Shown: positions 14,001 to 26,530 of the stretch, in pieces
Numbering within the stretch: position 1 is the first letter of the stretch
Layout: each line of letters begins with the position of its first letter
From: Owenia fusiformis
Taxonomy: Eukaryota; Annelida; Polychaeta; Sabellida; Oweniidae
DNA length: 64,000 nucleotides
Direction of reading: 5' to 3'
Assembly: GCA_903813345.2 (NCBI GenBank)
Contig: CAIIXF020000004.1
Span: forward strand, 7,271,525-7,335,524
Translations under genes and position numbers: made by a program
Notes under the pieces: model-generated
What the model was told of the DNA's origin: nothing
What the model saw: only the letters and a program-made list of their open reading frames with translations
The model's database searches: none

Positions 14001-15740
14001 TGTAAATATGTTAATATGATTTTAATAAATAAAAAAATAAATAAATAAATTTCATTTTTGATTATTATCAGTTTTATATATTAATGAGTGTGGGCTGTAG
14101 GGAAAGTGCAGAGATCACCACCGTCTGGGAGGGGTTTATTTCTGGTGTTGGTTATTTTAAAAGGGCGGAGTGTTCATTGTTTAAATTAGTTCCGTCCTTT
14201 TTTCCGTTTTAATTCACGAACTCTAAATTGTCCCCGAACCCCGCCAACGATATATCTATACAGGTGAAATATTCCCCACGCATGTCTAAAAAACTGCCAT
14301 AAAATTTTAAAAAGATAAACGAAATATTTAAAAGTTCAATGAAATGTATGATTTCACATATGACAAAATAATTATATAGGAATTTGAAAACCCTCCAAAG
14401 CAGGTGCCCAGAATTCGTACCTCCCAGATAAAAGATATTTTAGATCGTTGAGGATGTAGACCCAAGGAGAATCGTGTATTTTTCCTTTTCCTTTTCGCAT
14501 CATCCGTTTATAATATGTACAACTCGAAACACAATCCGGTTCATCTACCCTTTTTGTACATTTGCATTAATCTGATAGAAATAAAGGAATAAAGGCATTA
14601 TACATGTAGCATGAGGCGAATGCAAGAAATTCATGTTGGGGCAAATGCAAATGCACGAAATTATGAGGCAGATATTATAACGCATTAAATCCGAAATAAA
14701 TGTGCAATAGGAGAAAAAACAGCTCAAACACATATTGCCCAATCACTGCATTAATCACTTTAATTAATGAATCAGCCCTGGAACCCATTGTCCAATTTGT
14801 AACACCTAAAACAAAGAAGCGTGATAATATACTTTTTACTTTGCCAAGCCTAAGGAAAAAGCGTTATGTTTTTTATGACAAGAGAATGAATAATTTGTCA
14901 GTATCTCCCGGGCATTGGAATCATAATGACGATGATGTAACCAAATTAACGCCCCATTCATAAAAGCAATGTATTATGTAAAGGCAAACAAAAACTTCTT
15001 TGATTTGATAATTTATCAATGAATACGTAAGAAATGCCCGGGGTTTACAGCTAGACCTGATATTATCAAAAGACGAGGATGTATAGTGACGGGAACGGCA
15101 GTTAACGTTATGCCATAAATGAATGATGGCGCATCTCAAGCTATTCCGTTTTTATAAGTAATTTCATTTCACTCTTTTAGGAGATGTTTTGCAGGGTTCA
15201 TAGACCTAACTTCAATGGGATAGCGTGTCTTTTATCAATAGGATCCAAAGACGTAAAAATAGGCGCAAATGAGCAATTCAAATCTAAATGGCAAATTGTA
15301 AACTTAATTACTCCATGGAATTACTTGCTAGATTTGTTTCGGGTTTTGTATAACAAACACGATTGAAAGAAAGGAGCGAATAATTGGCATCACTTTCCAG
15401 TAAATTGAATCTGCCTTTAAATTTCTTCTCCTTTGATTCAATTAATTTCAATTAAATTATCACGAGCACTTGTTCAGTTGAATTACCCTCAAATACTGTG
15501 TTTCTCTGATTGCTATAGCTATACCGATTTCTCCTCAATATTTGGATAAATTAATAAAACTCTTACGTTGTTTACATTCATAAATCATCGAATCGCAATT
15601 GTCTGTTTTTAATTCCATGTTGATTGTCTTCTTTTGATCATAAAAACAGAATAGTTTTGACATTTCGTTTCGGGGTAATATACAGAAGATTTCGTCTGCG
15701 GAATAATGGCGTGTTCAACTTTGCGTGCGCACAAGGGAAA
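2070..15740. other. Long gene-free stretch
   Basis: No exon, RNA gene or transposon protein was recognised on either strand; short ORFs here have no family signature. Small local features: a run of GTACC words at 2306-2345, CACCTATAG repeats near 2403-2455, a repeated TATATTGTTTAACCA at about 5250 and 5369, and C-runs at 11375 and 13182. Very diverged or single small exons could be missed by eye. Confidence 0.5.
13975..14053 (+). mobile_element. Possible 3' tail of a decayed retroposon
   Basis: A short unique stretch runs into TTTTAATAAATAAAAAAATAAATAAATAAA, shown here as an A-rich (AAAT)n tail from about 14022 to 14051. Tails like this mark the 3' ends of LINE/SINE insertions. I saw no clear target duplication, so this is only a suggestion. 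Confidence 0.25.
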
Positions 15741-15744
15741 TAGA

Positions 15745-18270
15745 ACTAGACATGTAAATTGAACAAGTTCAATTTAAGACTCCAGATTTAAAACTTTTTT
15801 TAAGCTAAGTCATCCAAAATACTGTTAGCTGAGCCATTCAGAATAAGCTGAGTCATCTAGAATACAGACATTTAGACAACTCTTAAGTAGCTTATCTTTG
15901 TCTACATTGGCTTAACATGGGGATATCATAATGTCGACTTTTCGAGACTTCAAACAGCTATAACTATCTAACCAGAATTTGGGTCGAAATTTGGTTTGCA
16001 GATTTGAATTTCTGAGAAAATTCTACGTTTGTGTCATAACTCATACATTAAATTTTGAAAACGTTTTATGTTGACCTACTTTCCAGACGCCATTCCTCAA
16101 AATCGGTAAGAGTAATCAAAAAAGACAGTTACAATAATGAAAGGACTGTCTTTAAGCTACATGATGAAAAAAAGATAAAGGAATAACGACGAATAGTGAC
16201 AAAGATAATTGACATAACATGGGATATCAAAATACCAATTTTTTAATTTTTCAAAACGCCATTACTTCCAAACCGGGTGTCGGATTGAAATTTGATTTGC
16301 AGATTCGGATTCCTGGGAAAATTCTACCCTTAATTCATAACTCATATGTTAAATTTGGAGAAACTTTCATGTTGACCTACTTTTAGGACACTATATCTCA
16401 AAAGTGGGTCAAAATACTTTCTGATGGCAAAAGGCTAACACTATTAGCACACTCTTTGCTACCTGTATACAAAATTTTGAAGCAAATAATTAAAGTGTAG
16501 TGTCAGAATCGCAAAAATAAGTTAAAACTATAAATTTGACCTAGATTTTGACCTAGGCATTTTGGTGACCAAATTGTGAAGCTAGCTAGCTTTTGAGGTC
16601 CCTTTCTTTTATAGGCTTTCATTATGTGAAGCTGTACTCAGTCTTTATCTCGTATTTTACACTTCAAAAAAATCTTTTTTCCCATTGCCATAACATGGGG
16701 CACCAAATTTAGCGATTTTTGAGCTTTCAAAACGACATAAATTCCAAACCAAAAGTCGGATTGAAATTTGGTTTGCAGATTAGGATTCCTGAGAAAATTC
16801 TTCCCTTAATTCATAACTCATACGTTAAATTTGGAGAACTTTTTAGTTTGACCTACTTTTCGGACACCACATCTCAAAAGTGGGTCAAAATACTTTCTGA
16901 CGGCAAAAGGCTAACACTATAAGCACACTCTTGGCTACATGTATACAAATTTTCGAAGAATATACTTAATCTGTAGTGTCAGAATCGCAAAAATAAGGAA
17001 AAACTTTGAATTTGACCTAGATTTTGACCTAGGCATTTTGGTGTCCAAATTTTTATAAAAAGAAGGTCCTGTGGTCCCTTTCTTTTATGGGCTTCCATTA
17101 TGTTTAGCTGTGCTTAGTCTATATCTCGTATTTTACACTTCAAAAAAATATTTTTTCCCATTGAATTAACATGGGGCACCAAATTTAGCGATTTTTGAAT
17201 TTTCAAAACGCCATAACTTTCGAACCGGAAGTCAGATCGAAATTTGGTTTGCAGATTCGGATTCCTGACAAAATTCTACCCCTAATTCATAACTCATACG
17301 TTAAATTTGGAATTTTTTTATTTTGACCTACTTTTTGGACACGCCATAACTTCCGAACCGGTAGTCGGATCGAAATTTGGTTTGCAGATTCGGATTCCTG
17401 AGACAATTCTACCCTTTAATTCATAACTCATACGTTGAATCTGGAGAACTTTTTATTTTGACCTACTTTTCGGACACCATATCTCAAAAGTGGGTCAAAA
17501 TACTTTCTGACGGCAAAAGGCTTACACTATTAGCACACTCTTTGCTACCTGTATACAAAATTTTGAAGTAAATTATTAAAGTGTAGTGTCAGAATCGTAA
17601 AAATAAGGAAAAACTATGAATTTGACCTAGATTTTGACCTAGGCATTTTGGTGTCCAAATTTTGAAGCTATGTAGCTTTTGAAGTCCCCTTCTTTTATAA
17701 GCATTCATTATGTTAAGCTGTACTCAGTCTATATCCTGTATTTTACACTTCGAAAAAGTCTTTTTTCCCATTGACTTAACATAGGCACCAAATTTAGCGA
17801 TTTTTGAGCTTTCAAAACGCCATAACTTCCGAACCGGAAGTCTGATCTAAATTTGGTTTGCAGATTTGGATTCCTGAGAAAATTCTACATCTTTTTCATT
17901 GCTCACACATTCGATTTGGAGCATGTTTAGGCGTGACCTACATTTCGGACGCCATATCTCAAAATTGGTAAGAGTAATCAAAATTCTGATGTCATATCTT
18001 TGATTCGCCTTTTTCTAAGCTACACGATGAAAAAAAGATGAAGGAGTTACGAAGAATATTGACGAAGATATGATGAAGAATGTTGAAAATGTAAGATTTG
18101 ACCTAGTTCTTGACCTTTGACCTAGATAAAAATTTGACCTAATAACCCAGAAAGCCGGTTTCAGTCTTTAGTTAACCATGTAAGTTGGATTAAGTAAGCT
18201 GTTATAGTTGACGAGAAATTTGGTGAGGAGGAAGAAAAAAGAAAGAAAAATAATAATAATAATAACTAGA
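15745..18270. repeat. Hairpin-started element, copy 1 of a higher-order repeat
   Basis: Starts with a short hairpin (arms AAATTGAAC and GTTCAATTT, 2-nt loop, about 15770-15790) followed by AGACTCCAGATTT. Inside are about 4 units of roughly 476 bp; the landmark AAAACGCC falls at 16253, 16729, 17205 and 17814. The last interval is longer because a ~133-bp piece (ACGCCATAACTTCC region, near 17340) is duplicated inside the third unit. The final unit ends differently (CTACACGATGAAAAAAAGA, near 18021) and runs into an A/AAT-rich tail at 18235-18268. Each unit contains TGACCTAGATTTTGACCT. No credible ORF. Confidence 0.8.
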
Positions 18271-18324
18271 TTTGTGAAATTGAACAAGTTCAATTTAAGA
18301 CTCCAGATTTATTTGACCTAGATA

Positions 18325-18545
18325 GATCAGTAAAGAGCTGAGTAAGTAACTGGGTAATTAGCTGAGTAAGTACCTTAGTAGTAGTTGAGTAAGTAGCTGA
18401 GTAAGTAACTGAGTAAAAAGCTGAGTAGGTAGCTGAGTAAGTAGCTGAGTAAGTACCTGAGTTAGTAGCTGAGTAAGTTGTTAAGTAAGTAATAACTAAT
18501 TAAGTAATTGAGTAAGTAGTCAAATAAGTAGCTGAGTAGGTAGGG
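18325..18545. repeat. 12-bp minisatellite (GTAGCTGAGTAA)
   Basis: Imperfect copies of GTAGCTGAGTAA fill this stretch, just inside the left end of repeat copy 2. A diverged precursor (GCTGAGCCATTC, GCTGAGTCATCT) is visible at the same relative place in copy 1, near 15820-15860, so the minisatellite seems to have expanded in copy 2 only. Confidence 0.75.
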
Positions 18546-21087
18546 AGGTAATGTAGGGTATGCAGGAATTTTTGAAAGTATATTTGATCAATCAGCATCG
18601 TGAATACTGGCAAGTGCGAATTTCAAACTTCAAAATGGCGTAGAATCTTAACCGGGGATCGGATTGCAATATTAATTTCAGATCCGGATTCCTGAGGAAA
18701 TTCTACCCCTAATTCATAACTCATACTTTAAAATTGGAGATTTTTTTATTTTGACCTACATTTCGGACACCATATCTCAAAAGTGGGTCAAAAAACTTTA
18801 CGGCAAAATGTTAACATTATTAGCACACTCTTTGCTACAAGTTTACAAAATTTCGGAGAATATCATTGAAGTGTAGTGTCAGAATCGCAAAATAAAAAAA
18901 AATAAGAATTTGACCTAGATTTTGAACTAGGTATTTTGGTGTCCAAACTTTGAAGGAAAGTAGCTTTTGAGGTCCCCTTCTTCTATGGGCTTTCATTATG
19001 TTTAGCTGTACTCATTCTATATCTCGTATTTTTATACTTCAAAAAATTATTCGGTCCCATTGATTTATCATGGGGCACCAAATTTAGCGATTTTTGAGAT
19101 TTTAAAACGCCATAACTTCAAAACAAGTAGTCGGATCGAAATTTGGTTTGCAGATCTAGATTTCTGAGAAAATTCTACCCTTAATTCATAACTCATACGT
19201 TAAATTTGGAAATTTTTTAACTTTGGCCTACTTATCGGACACCATATCTCAAAAGTGGGTCAAAATACTTTCTGACGGCAACACGCTAACACTATTAGCA
19301 TGCTCTTTGCTACCTGTATACAAAATTTTAAAGCAAATCATTTAAATATAGTGTCAGAATCGCAAAAATAAGGGAAAACTATAAATTTGACCTAGATTTT
19401 GACCTAGGCATTTTGGTGTCCAAATTTTGGAGCTAAGTAGCCTTCGAGGTCCCCTTCTTTAATAGGCGTTCATTATATTAAGCTATACTCAGTCTATAAC
19501 TCGTAATTTACACTTCAAAAAAATCTTTTTTCCCATTGACATAACATGGGGCAGCAAATTTAACGATTTCTGAGCTTTCAAAACACCATAACTTCCGAAC
19601 AGGAGGTCGAATCAAAATTTGATTTGCAGATTCGGATTCCTGATAAAATTCTACCCCTTATTCATAACTCATACGTTACATTTGAAGATTTTTTATTTTG
19701 ACCTACTTTTGGGACACCATATCTCAAAAGTGGGTCAAAATACTTTTTGACGGCAAAAGGCTAACACTATTAGCACACTCTTGGCTACATGTATACACAA
19801 TTTCGAAGAATATAATTAAAGTGTATTGTTAGAATCGCAAAAATAAGGAAAAGCTTTGAATTTGACCTAGATTTTGACCTAGGCATTTTGTTGTCCAAAT
19901 TTTCAAAATTAGAAGGTTTTGAGGTCCCCTTCTTTTATGGGCTTCCATTATGTTTAGCTGTACTTAGTCTATATCTCGTATTTTACACTTCAAAAAAATA
20001 TTTTTTCCCATTGACATAACATGGGGCACCAAATTTAGCGATTTTTGAGCTTTCAAAACGCCATAACTTCCGAACCGGAAGTCGGATCGAAATTTGGTTT
20101 GCAGATTTGGATTCCAGAGAAAATTCTATTCTTAATTCATAGCTCATACGTTAAATTTGGAAACTTTTTATTTTGACCTACTTTTCGGACACGCCATAAC
20201 TTCCAAACCGGAAGTCGGATCGAAATTTGGTTTGCAGATTCGGATTCCTGAGAAAATTCTATACTTAATTCATAACTCAAACGTCAAATTTTGAGAATTT
20301 TCTATTTTGACCTACTTTTCGGACACCATATCTCAAAAATGGGGCAAAATACTTTCTGACGGCAAAAGGCTAACACTATTAGCAGACTCTTAGCTACATG
20401 TATACAAAATTTCGAAGAATATAATTAATCTGTTGTGTCAGAATCGCAAAAATAAGGAAAAACTTTGAATTTGACCTAGATTTTGACCTAGGCATTTTGG
20501 TGTCCAAATTTTGAAGCTAGATGGCTTATGAGGTCCCCTTCTTTTAAAAGCTTTCATTATATTTAGCTGAACTCAGTCTATATTTCGTATTTTTCACTTC
20601 AAAAAAATCTCTTTTCCCATTGACTTAACATGGGCACCAAATTTAGCGATTTTTGTGCTTTCAAAACGCCATAACTTCCGAACGGGAAGTCGGATCAAAA
20701 TTTGGTTTGCAGATTCGGATTCCTGAGAAAATTCTACCCTTATTTCATAGCTCATATGTTAAATTTTGAGAACTTGTTGGTTTTGACCTACTTTCAGGAC
20801 GCCATATCTCAAAATTGGTACGAGTAATCAAAAATCTGTTGGCACACACATGAAAGAGCTGTTTCTAAGCTACATCATGAAAAAAAGACAAAGTTGTTCC
20901 CATAAATAATGACGAAGATAATTGATAGAATGTTGAAAATGCAAGATTTGACCTAGTTCTTGACCTTTGACCTAGATAAAAATTTGACCTAATTTCCCAT
21001 CATTCCAGATACATTCCCTAGTTGATCATGTAAGCAACTTAAAGTAAGCTCTTCTAGTTGGTGAGAAATCTGGGAAGGAGGAAGAAT

Positions 21088-21207
21088 AATAATAATAAGA
21101 AAACTGGCAAAAGCAATAGACTCCAGATTTTCAATCTGGAGTCTAATAATAATAAAGAAAACAGGCAAAAACAATAGACTCCAGATTTTCAATCTGGAGT
21201 CTAATAA
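21088..21207. repeat. Two tandem terminal hairpins after an AAT tract
   Basis: A ~59-bp segment is present twice in a row: (AAT)n, GAAAACWGGCAAAARCAAT, then a perfect 12-bp stem AGACTCCAGATT / AATCTGGAGTCT with a TTC loop. It closes repeat copy 2. The same AGACTCCAGATTT occurs singly at the left end of both copies (about 15783 and 18296). Confidence 0.85.
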
Positions 21208-24136
21208 TAGATTCTCATATCAAATACCGTGCAATAATCACTCCACATTTCCACGTTTATTCTGCTTCATTCACTTCTATTAACTCAGTTAATTTTAGTC
21301 ATTCGGGGAGTATAAGGCCGGTGAGCTTTTTAATGAGCCGCTAAACTTCTTGATTAGATCTTTATATTGAATTGTGGACTAACTTGTAGAAAATATAACA
21401 GAAATTCAATCGCCTTCATGTCGTTATTTGTTCAACACGGAAGATACTCTCACCCCAAAAAGGTTGGAAACTCAACTGAAGTACGTTAATGTGAGGTGAT
21501 TTCCAAAGATGCATCAACTTTTAGCTCCTAGACATTATGTCATAAATATTATAAATTTCAAATTGAATCAGGTAACCTGCGCGCAGAGTCTAGCTATAAA
21601 CTACGAAGACGAAGCTCTCTTTTAAGAGGCGAAGTCGATCGAATTCAAATGGTAGAAAATCAGACTTTAAGCGCTATAATGAGAACTCGTGATTTCCAGA
21701 CATTTGCAGGGAGTTGTACCTACACGTTTATGTTATGGTTCGTTTGTTAATGCTTAGCTGAAGATTAATGGATCTTTGTTTTACTAATTGTTTTCTAACA
21801 AGAATATCACCCGTGCACTAATTGGGGAGTGGCTAATGCAATTGTATAAAATTGTATGTGACATACATCAGATTGTCTCTCTTAATTATCACTGGTGGAT
21901 TATGGAGAGGGGAACAGGGTCCCGGGTTCCTCCTAAGATGGGCCTTATCTCTTAATTTTGGTTCAAATCCTCGAGAAAATGGGCCTCAACTTTCGAAATT
22001 TTGGCCCAATTTCTAAAGGCCCAAATATATTCTTAGACGTACACTCCCCTCCATAAGTTTGGCAACTTTAGCTCCCCCATTGAACTACGTGTTAAAGCCT
22101 CTTTACCTTTGAATTTTTGTTTACTTAAGCTGCGATGAAATAATTTATAATATTGATGGAAACGTAACTTGACTTTATTTCCAATACCTCCAAATTTTCT
22201 CAATTTTTTCATCAATTACATTAGGTCGAAAATTTATAATTTTGATAAAATTTGCAAGGGGTATCTGGACCGCAGAGGCTAGTGACAATCAAAGAATGGA
22301 AATCCAGCCATTAAAAATGGTCCAGAAAATAGTATAATTTAAAGACGCATAAAACCCGATCCTTGTTCATATTTCCGAACAATCCAGTAGATAAATGGTG
22401 ATTTGCATAATCATTACTTCTTATCAAGCCTCGTATTATTAGATTTGTTAGAAATCAAATCATAAAGAAATGAAAACTCACTAACTCGGGATCAAACAGA
22501 GCCCACTTCAATATTTTGTTTAACATAGTATACGACCAGCGGTAGTCAATGGCCAACTTGTCATGCATGGCGTTGGAAATTGGAATAGAATGAAAAACAC
22601 ATATAAATACAATTCAATATGATGATTGTTTTAAAAAAACAGCACTGACATTTTAAAAAAGTTCAAGTTTTGACACTTTTATGGGTCTACTAGTTTCCCC
22701 GAAATATTTAGGAAGTAGGCTACAGTTCATTGTAATACAATAAAATACTGCTATACTAATGCAATATTCAGTACGATACGATACAATAACAATATGATAA
22801 ATTAATAAAAGTTTAACCAAATCTAGTGTAGTAATTTTACAAGATGTAAAATAATTACAAAAAGTGATAATGATATTTTAATAACCCAAAAATAACATTA
22901 AAACTCAGCTAGAAATACAAAAGGTAGCATACAGTACGTTAGCTATATCTGACTTAAGTATCGAATTAACAGAAGTTTCTCCAATTAGTAACTCTGTTTG
23001 TAAATCATCCTTGTATTTATTACTACCCAAGCCTTTGTCTTATAAACAACCATTGACTAAACTAAAGTGATACTCTTTTGTGAAAGCTCAGGTGGTGTAA
23101 CTACAAGTTGACTTAAAAACACTAAGTTGATTTATAACAAAGAGTCAAAAATAACGAAGTGGTTAAATTAGCAAAAAATAAAACTCCACTATAGCCTAGT
23201 GAGGAGGTAATTAAGCGAAAATTAGACACTTCATGACAAGTATATTCCACTTGCAAGCCCTCCAATTAATAGATCTACAAAAAAATAATAAATAACATTT
23301 AATCGAATTCAACGAAATGAGGTTTTTAAGTATTGCGCCAGTTTGCAGTCCGCAATTGTTAACTTTTTTGAATAATTAATTTATTTGTTTGAGTTTAAGT
23401 AGCATAGAATGAGAAAACTGCGAACTTTGGAATATCGGGCAATAAAGGAAATCGATTTGAATCTTGAATTTGCGATTCTCATATGTTTCTTTGATTTCAG
23501 TTTGACACAATGCTCAAAAATCGCTCAACGTGTTATTCATTATTAGAAGTTCAAGTGGAAACATTTGTTATAGTCTCGAACTTTTTTATGAACGGTGTTC
23601 GTCTTTTGGCGGTCGGCGTTCTGTGGTCGGCGTCTGTAACGAATGGCAGGTGGTGACATTTTGAATGTTAATGCCTTGTTTACAAGTAAGAATGAGCCAA
23701 TTGCTGATATATGTTTCATTATCTAGTTTCTGTAAGTATCAGAATAGTATCTGTAATTTTCATACCTAAATGATCCTGAAATAGTTTTAAATCATAATGG
23801 TATGTGGCTATCACAACCAATATACACTCAGACACGTTTTGCTTTATTTTCTGTAATAATCGAACCTTGAAATTTTTGAAACTTCTCATACTGATTACTA
23901 GGAGGAGATTTTTAATCTTAATATTTTCGAAAAAAATATATGATTTTTCCTTTTCATCCTCGACAAAGTATATTGTGTAAACTATATATGTTTTATTATG
24001 AGTTCAAATGTTTGAGAATCATATACGATAAGAATTACAGCTTTTTACCCTTTACTATTGAATCATCTTGACGTGTGATGATAATATCCCGAGGCCTGAA
24101 ATCCAGTTTTTATCATTAGAGTTTGAGCTAATAACA
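21208..24136. other. No gene recognised
   Basis: AT-rich sequence without recognisable exons. The segment 23585-23665 is, in reverse complement, similar to 41075-41140 inside a PEX1 intron (shared words GTCACCACCTGCCATT and GTTACAGA), so both are members of one dispersed repeat family. Confidence 0.5.
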
Positions 24137-24138
24137 AC

Positions 24139-24201
24139 AATACAATACAATACATTACAATGCAATACAATACAATACAATACAATACAATACAATACAC
24201 T
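24139..24201. repeat. (AATAC)n microsatellite
   Basis: About twelve units of the pentamer AATAC/ATACA with a few substitutions (CATTACAATGC interruption). Confidence 0.9.
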
Positions 24202-26530
24202 ACAATCACATTACATCAGCATTGTTTTAGTTTGGCATAGAATGTTAAAAGTTTCGTCTTCGCAGAAAAAATCAGCATTTATTATCTATTGATTGTTGCT
24301 TATGAATGTGAAGGAATTAAAACATAAAATATATTTCAAATTCAAAATAATCGTCACCATTAGATGAGAAACCATGTATCTTTTTTACTTATATACTAGG
24401 AATGATAACTGGATATACAAGATATAATTTTGTCACTACTTGTATTTCTGATTCCAGATTTGATTGTAGTTACTATAGTACTTCTTTATAAAAGATTATC
24501 TTCTATTCGAAATAAGTAAAATAGAGTGGAAAGTAGAGTAAATTGGCAAGAAATAAAGTTAACAGATGTGTAAGAAACACTCTACAGTATATAAGAATAT
24601 GAACACCAAGCACTTCATTGAGAGACATCTTGAAATAAGCCTTTTAAAGCGTGGTATATCGCTTGCCACCCCACAAGGACGTTCAAGAGAAATATTGACT
24701 TTTGATACTTTTTTATCCTTTTTTCTTTTGAGATCATATTTACTTAAGTTAGCACATATGGACGGAAAACGCTTTAATAATCAAAATAGCAATGCTTCTG
24801 AATAATAGTCAAATCTATCTAGTATGTTTGCTTAATTGATTTCAGCAATACCCAAACACATGCTGTTGTTTTAAACCGAACAAAATTTTCAGAAACACCT
24901 TTCCTTTTGTTCGCTTTTTGTTTTTATTTTGTAAGAATACAATGGCAAAATAATTAGACGCAGTAATGTATTGATTTGGTGGCGTAGGGATATACGACTG
25001 AACAAAACTCTATTAAAGTGTTTTGTTTCGAGTGTTTATCCAATGTGGAGCAGGGACAATAGCGGGACAATAAGGGTTTTATTAAATGTAATATTCCTGC
25101 ATTTACCGTTATGAAAACTAATGAAACACGGCGTCTTCTATATTCATTACGCGAGTCTTGTCCGATAGATGGAGTGACGTATCGGCGTCTCTCCGTTATG
25201 AGCTGTCGGATAATGCAGCCAGCAGGGACATTTTTGCTGAATCTATTTCTATATGTTATTTTCTTTTCTTTGCGATTAAATTCTATTCTAGTTTATCGCA
25301 TGCCATTGTTCTAGGCTAAAACATTATCATTACTATATGTAATTATTTTTTCGAATAACCATATTCCGTATTTTACTGTACATCCAAGAGGTTGGTACAT
25401 GTATGTAAAATTATGCCACTGGTTCGAAGCTGTCTTCATAGATAATAAATACCATGTTTTTAAGGGACACGAGATATTGAAGTCCTTCATCCCAAGAACA
25501 ATACTACTATGATCTATTGTTTACGAGACACCACCAACAAAAGGATGTATCAATTTATTGACGTTGAGACACCTACTACATCTGAACTACCTAACAATCA
25601 AAATTCAAATTTCGAGCTCTTCACGCGATATTTACGTAAAAAACAACGATTTGGAAGGTATAATATAAAAAAGGCGTCTTTCATCGACATTCTAAATTTT
25701 ATGAATATGCAAAAACTATAATTGAATGCAAATTTGACAGAGATCAACGTGAAATTCTGATAAGGGAAGGACAACATGAACTACAATGGCTATCATAAAA
25801 CGTTGTGTATAGATCAAAAAATAAAACAGTTTTTCAACAAAAGGTGTCTGGTTTTCTTTTGTTCTTGTTGTTTATGTTGTACATAAAAAGTACAACAAAA
25901 GAACCTTTTGCTGCATTTGCTTGTCATTCATCATAAAACATATGTGATGTTTGCAGTTATACTATTTATTGTCTTGCTCATCAGTACAATAAAATCAATT
26001 GTATTATTTATTGTCTTATTCAGCAATATGATAAACGACTGGATGTATAGCTGTTAAAAATACAATCCCCTCCAAAATGATAGTTCCAAACCCATTTTCG
26101 GGCCTTGTGTTACACCTCTTAATATTTCGTGATTTTCAATAATTGAATTGTATCGATTGTAATTGAGGTAAAACATTTGAATTCAAGCATAATCAAGCGT
26201 TAACGCGCTGTTTTCTTGGGCGTACGAACTTTTGGCATGGGTGTATGGACACGGGCTACATGCAGACCATCGGGTTTAAGCAGTGATAAGTGTTGCATTC
26301 ACTGAAATAGACTTGTCGTAATGTATGCAACCCCTAGACGCACCTGTGAAAGTGTGCAGCTGATACAAAAGCGTAGTTCTGAATAAATAAATAAAATAAA
26401 TAAATATGTATTATTTTACTATGTACAAACTTTACACATGCACACAACTGGGCGAATGATGAATGTAACACAAGAAAATTTATTTCAGTCCATTTTATTT
26501 CTGCCCCAGCAAACAGTGACGTACATGTCA
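24202..26530. other. No gene recognised
   Basis: No exon or transposon protein recognised. An A-rich (AAAT)n tract at 26381-26407 resembles a retroposon tail, but I see no accompanying body or target duplication. Confidence 0.45.

Larger units (their letters stand above)
18271..21207. repeat. Hairpin-ended element, copy 2 of a higher-order repeat
   Basis: Opens with the same hairpin and AGACTCCAGATTT as copy 1 (18281-18310). Its unit landmarks lie at 19105, 19580, 20055 and 20663, that is 2,849-2,852 bp after those of copy 1, and the third unit carries the same internal ~133-bp duplication. The two copies therefore descend from one multi-unit element and did not expand unit by unit. It differs by an inserted GAGTAAGTA minisatellite after the start, and it closes with an (AAT)n tail and two perfect hairpins. 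I found no transposase. Confidence 0.8.

Noticed and set aside
15900-21000. Possible CRISPR-like array
   Set aside because: Units are ~475 bp and repeat throughout, with no short repeat-spacer pattern, and the DNA is animal.
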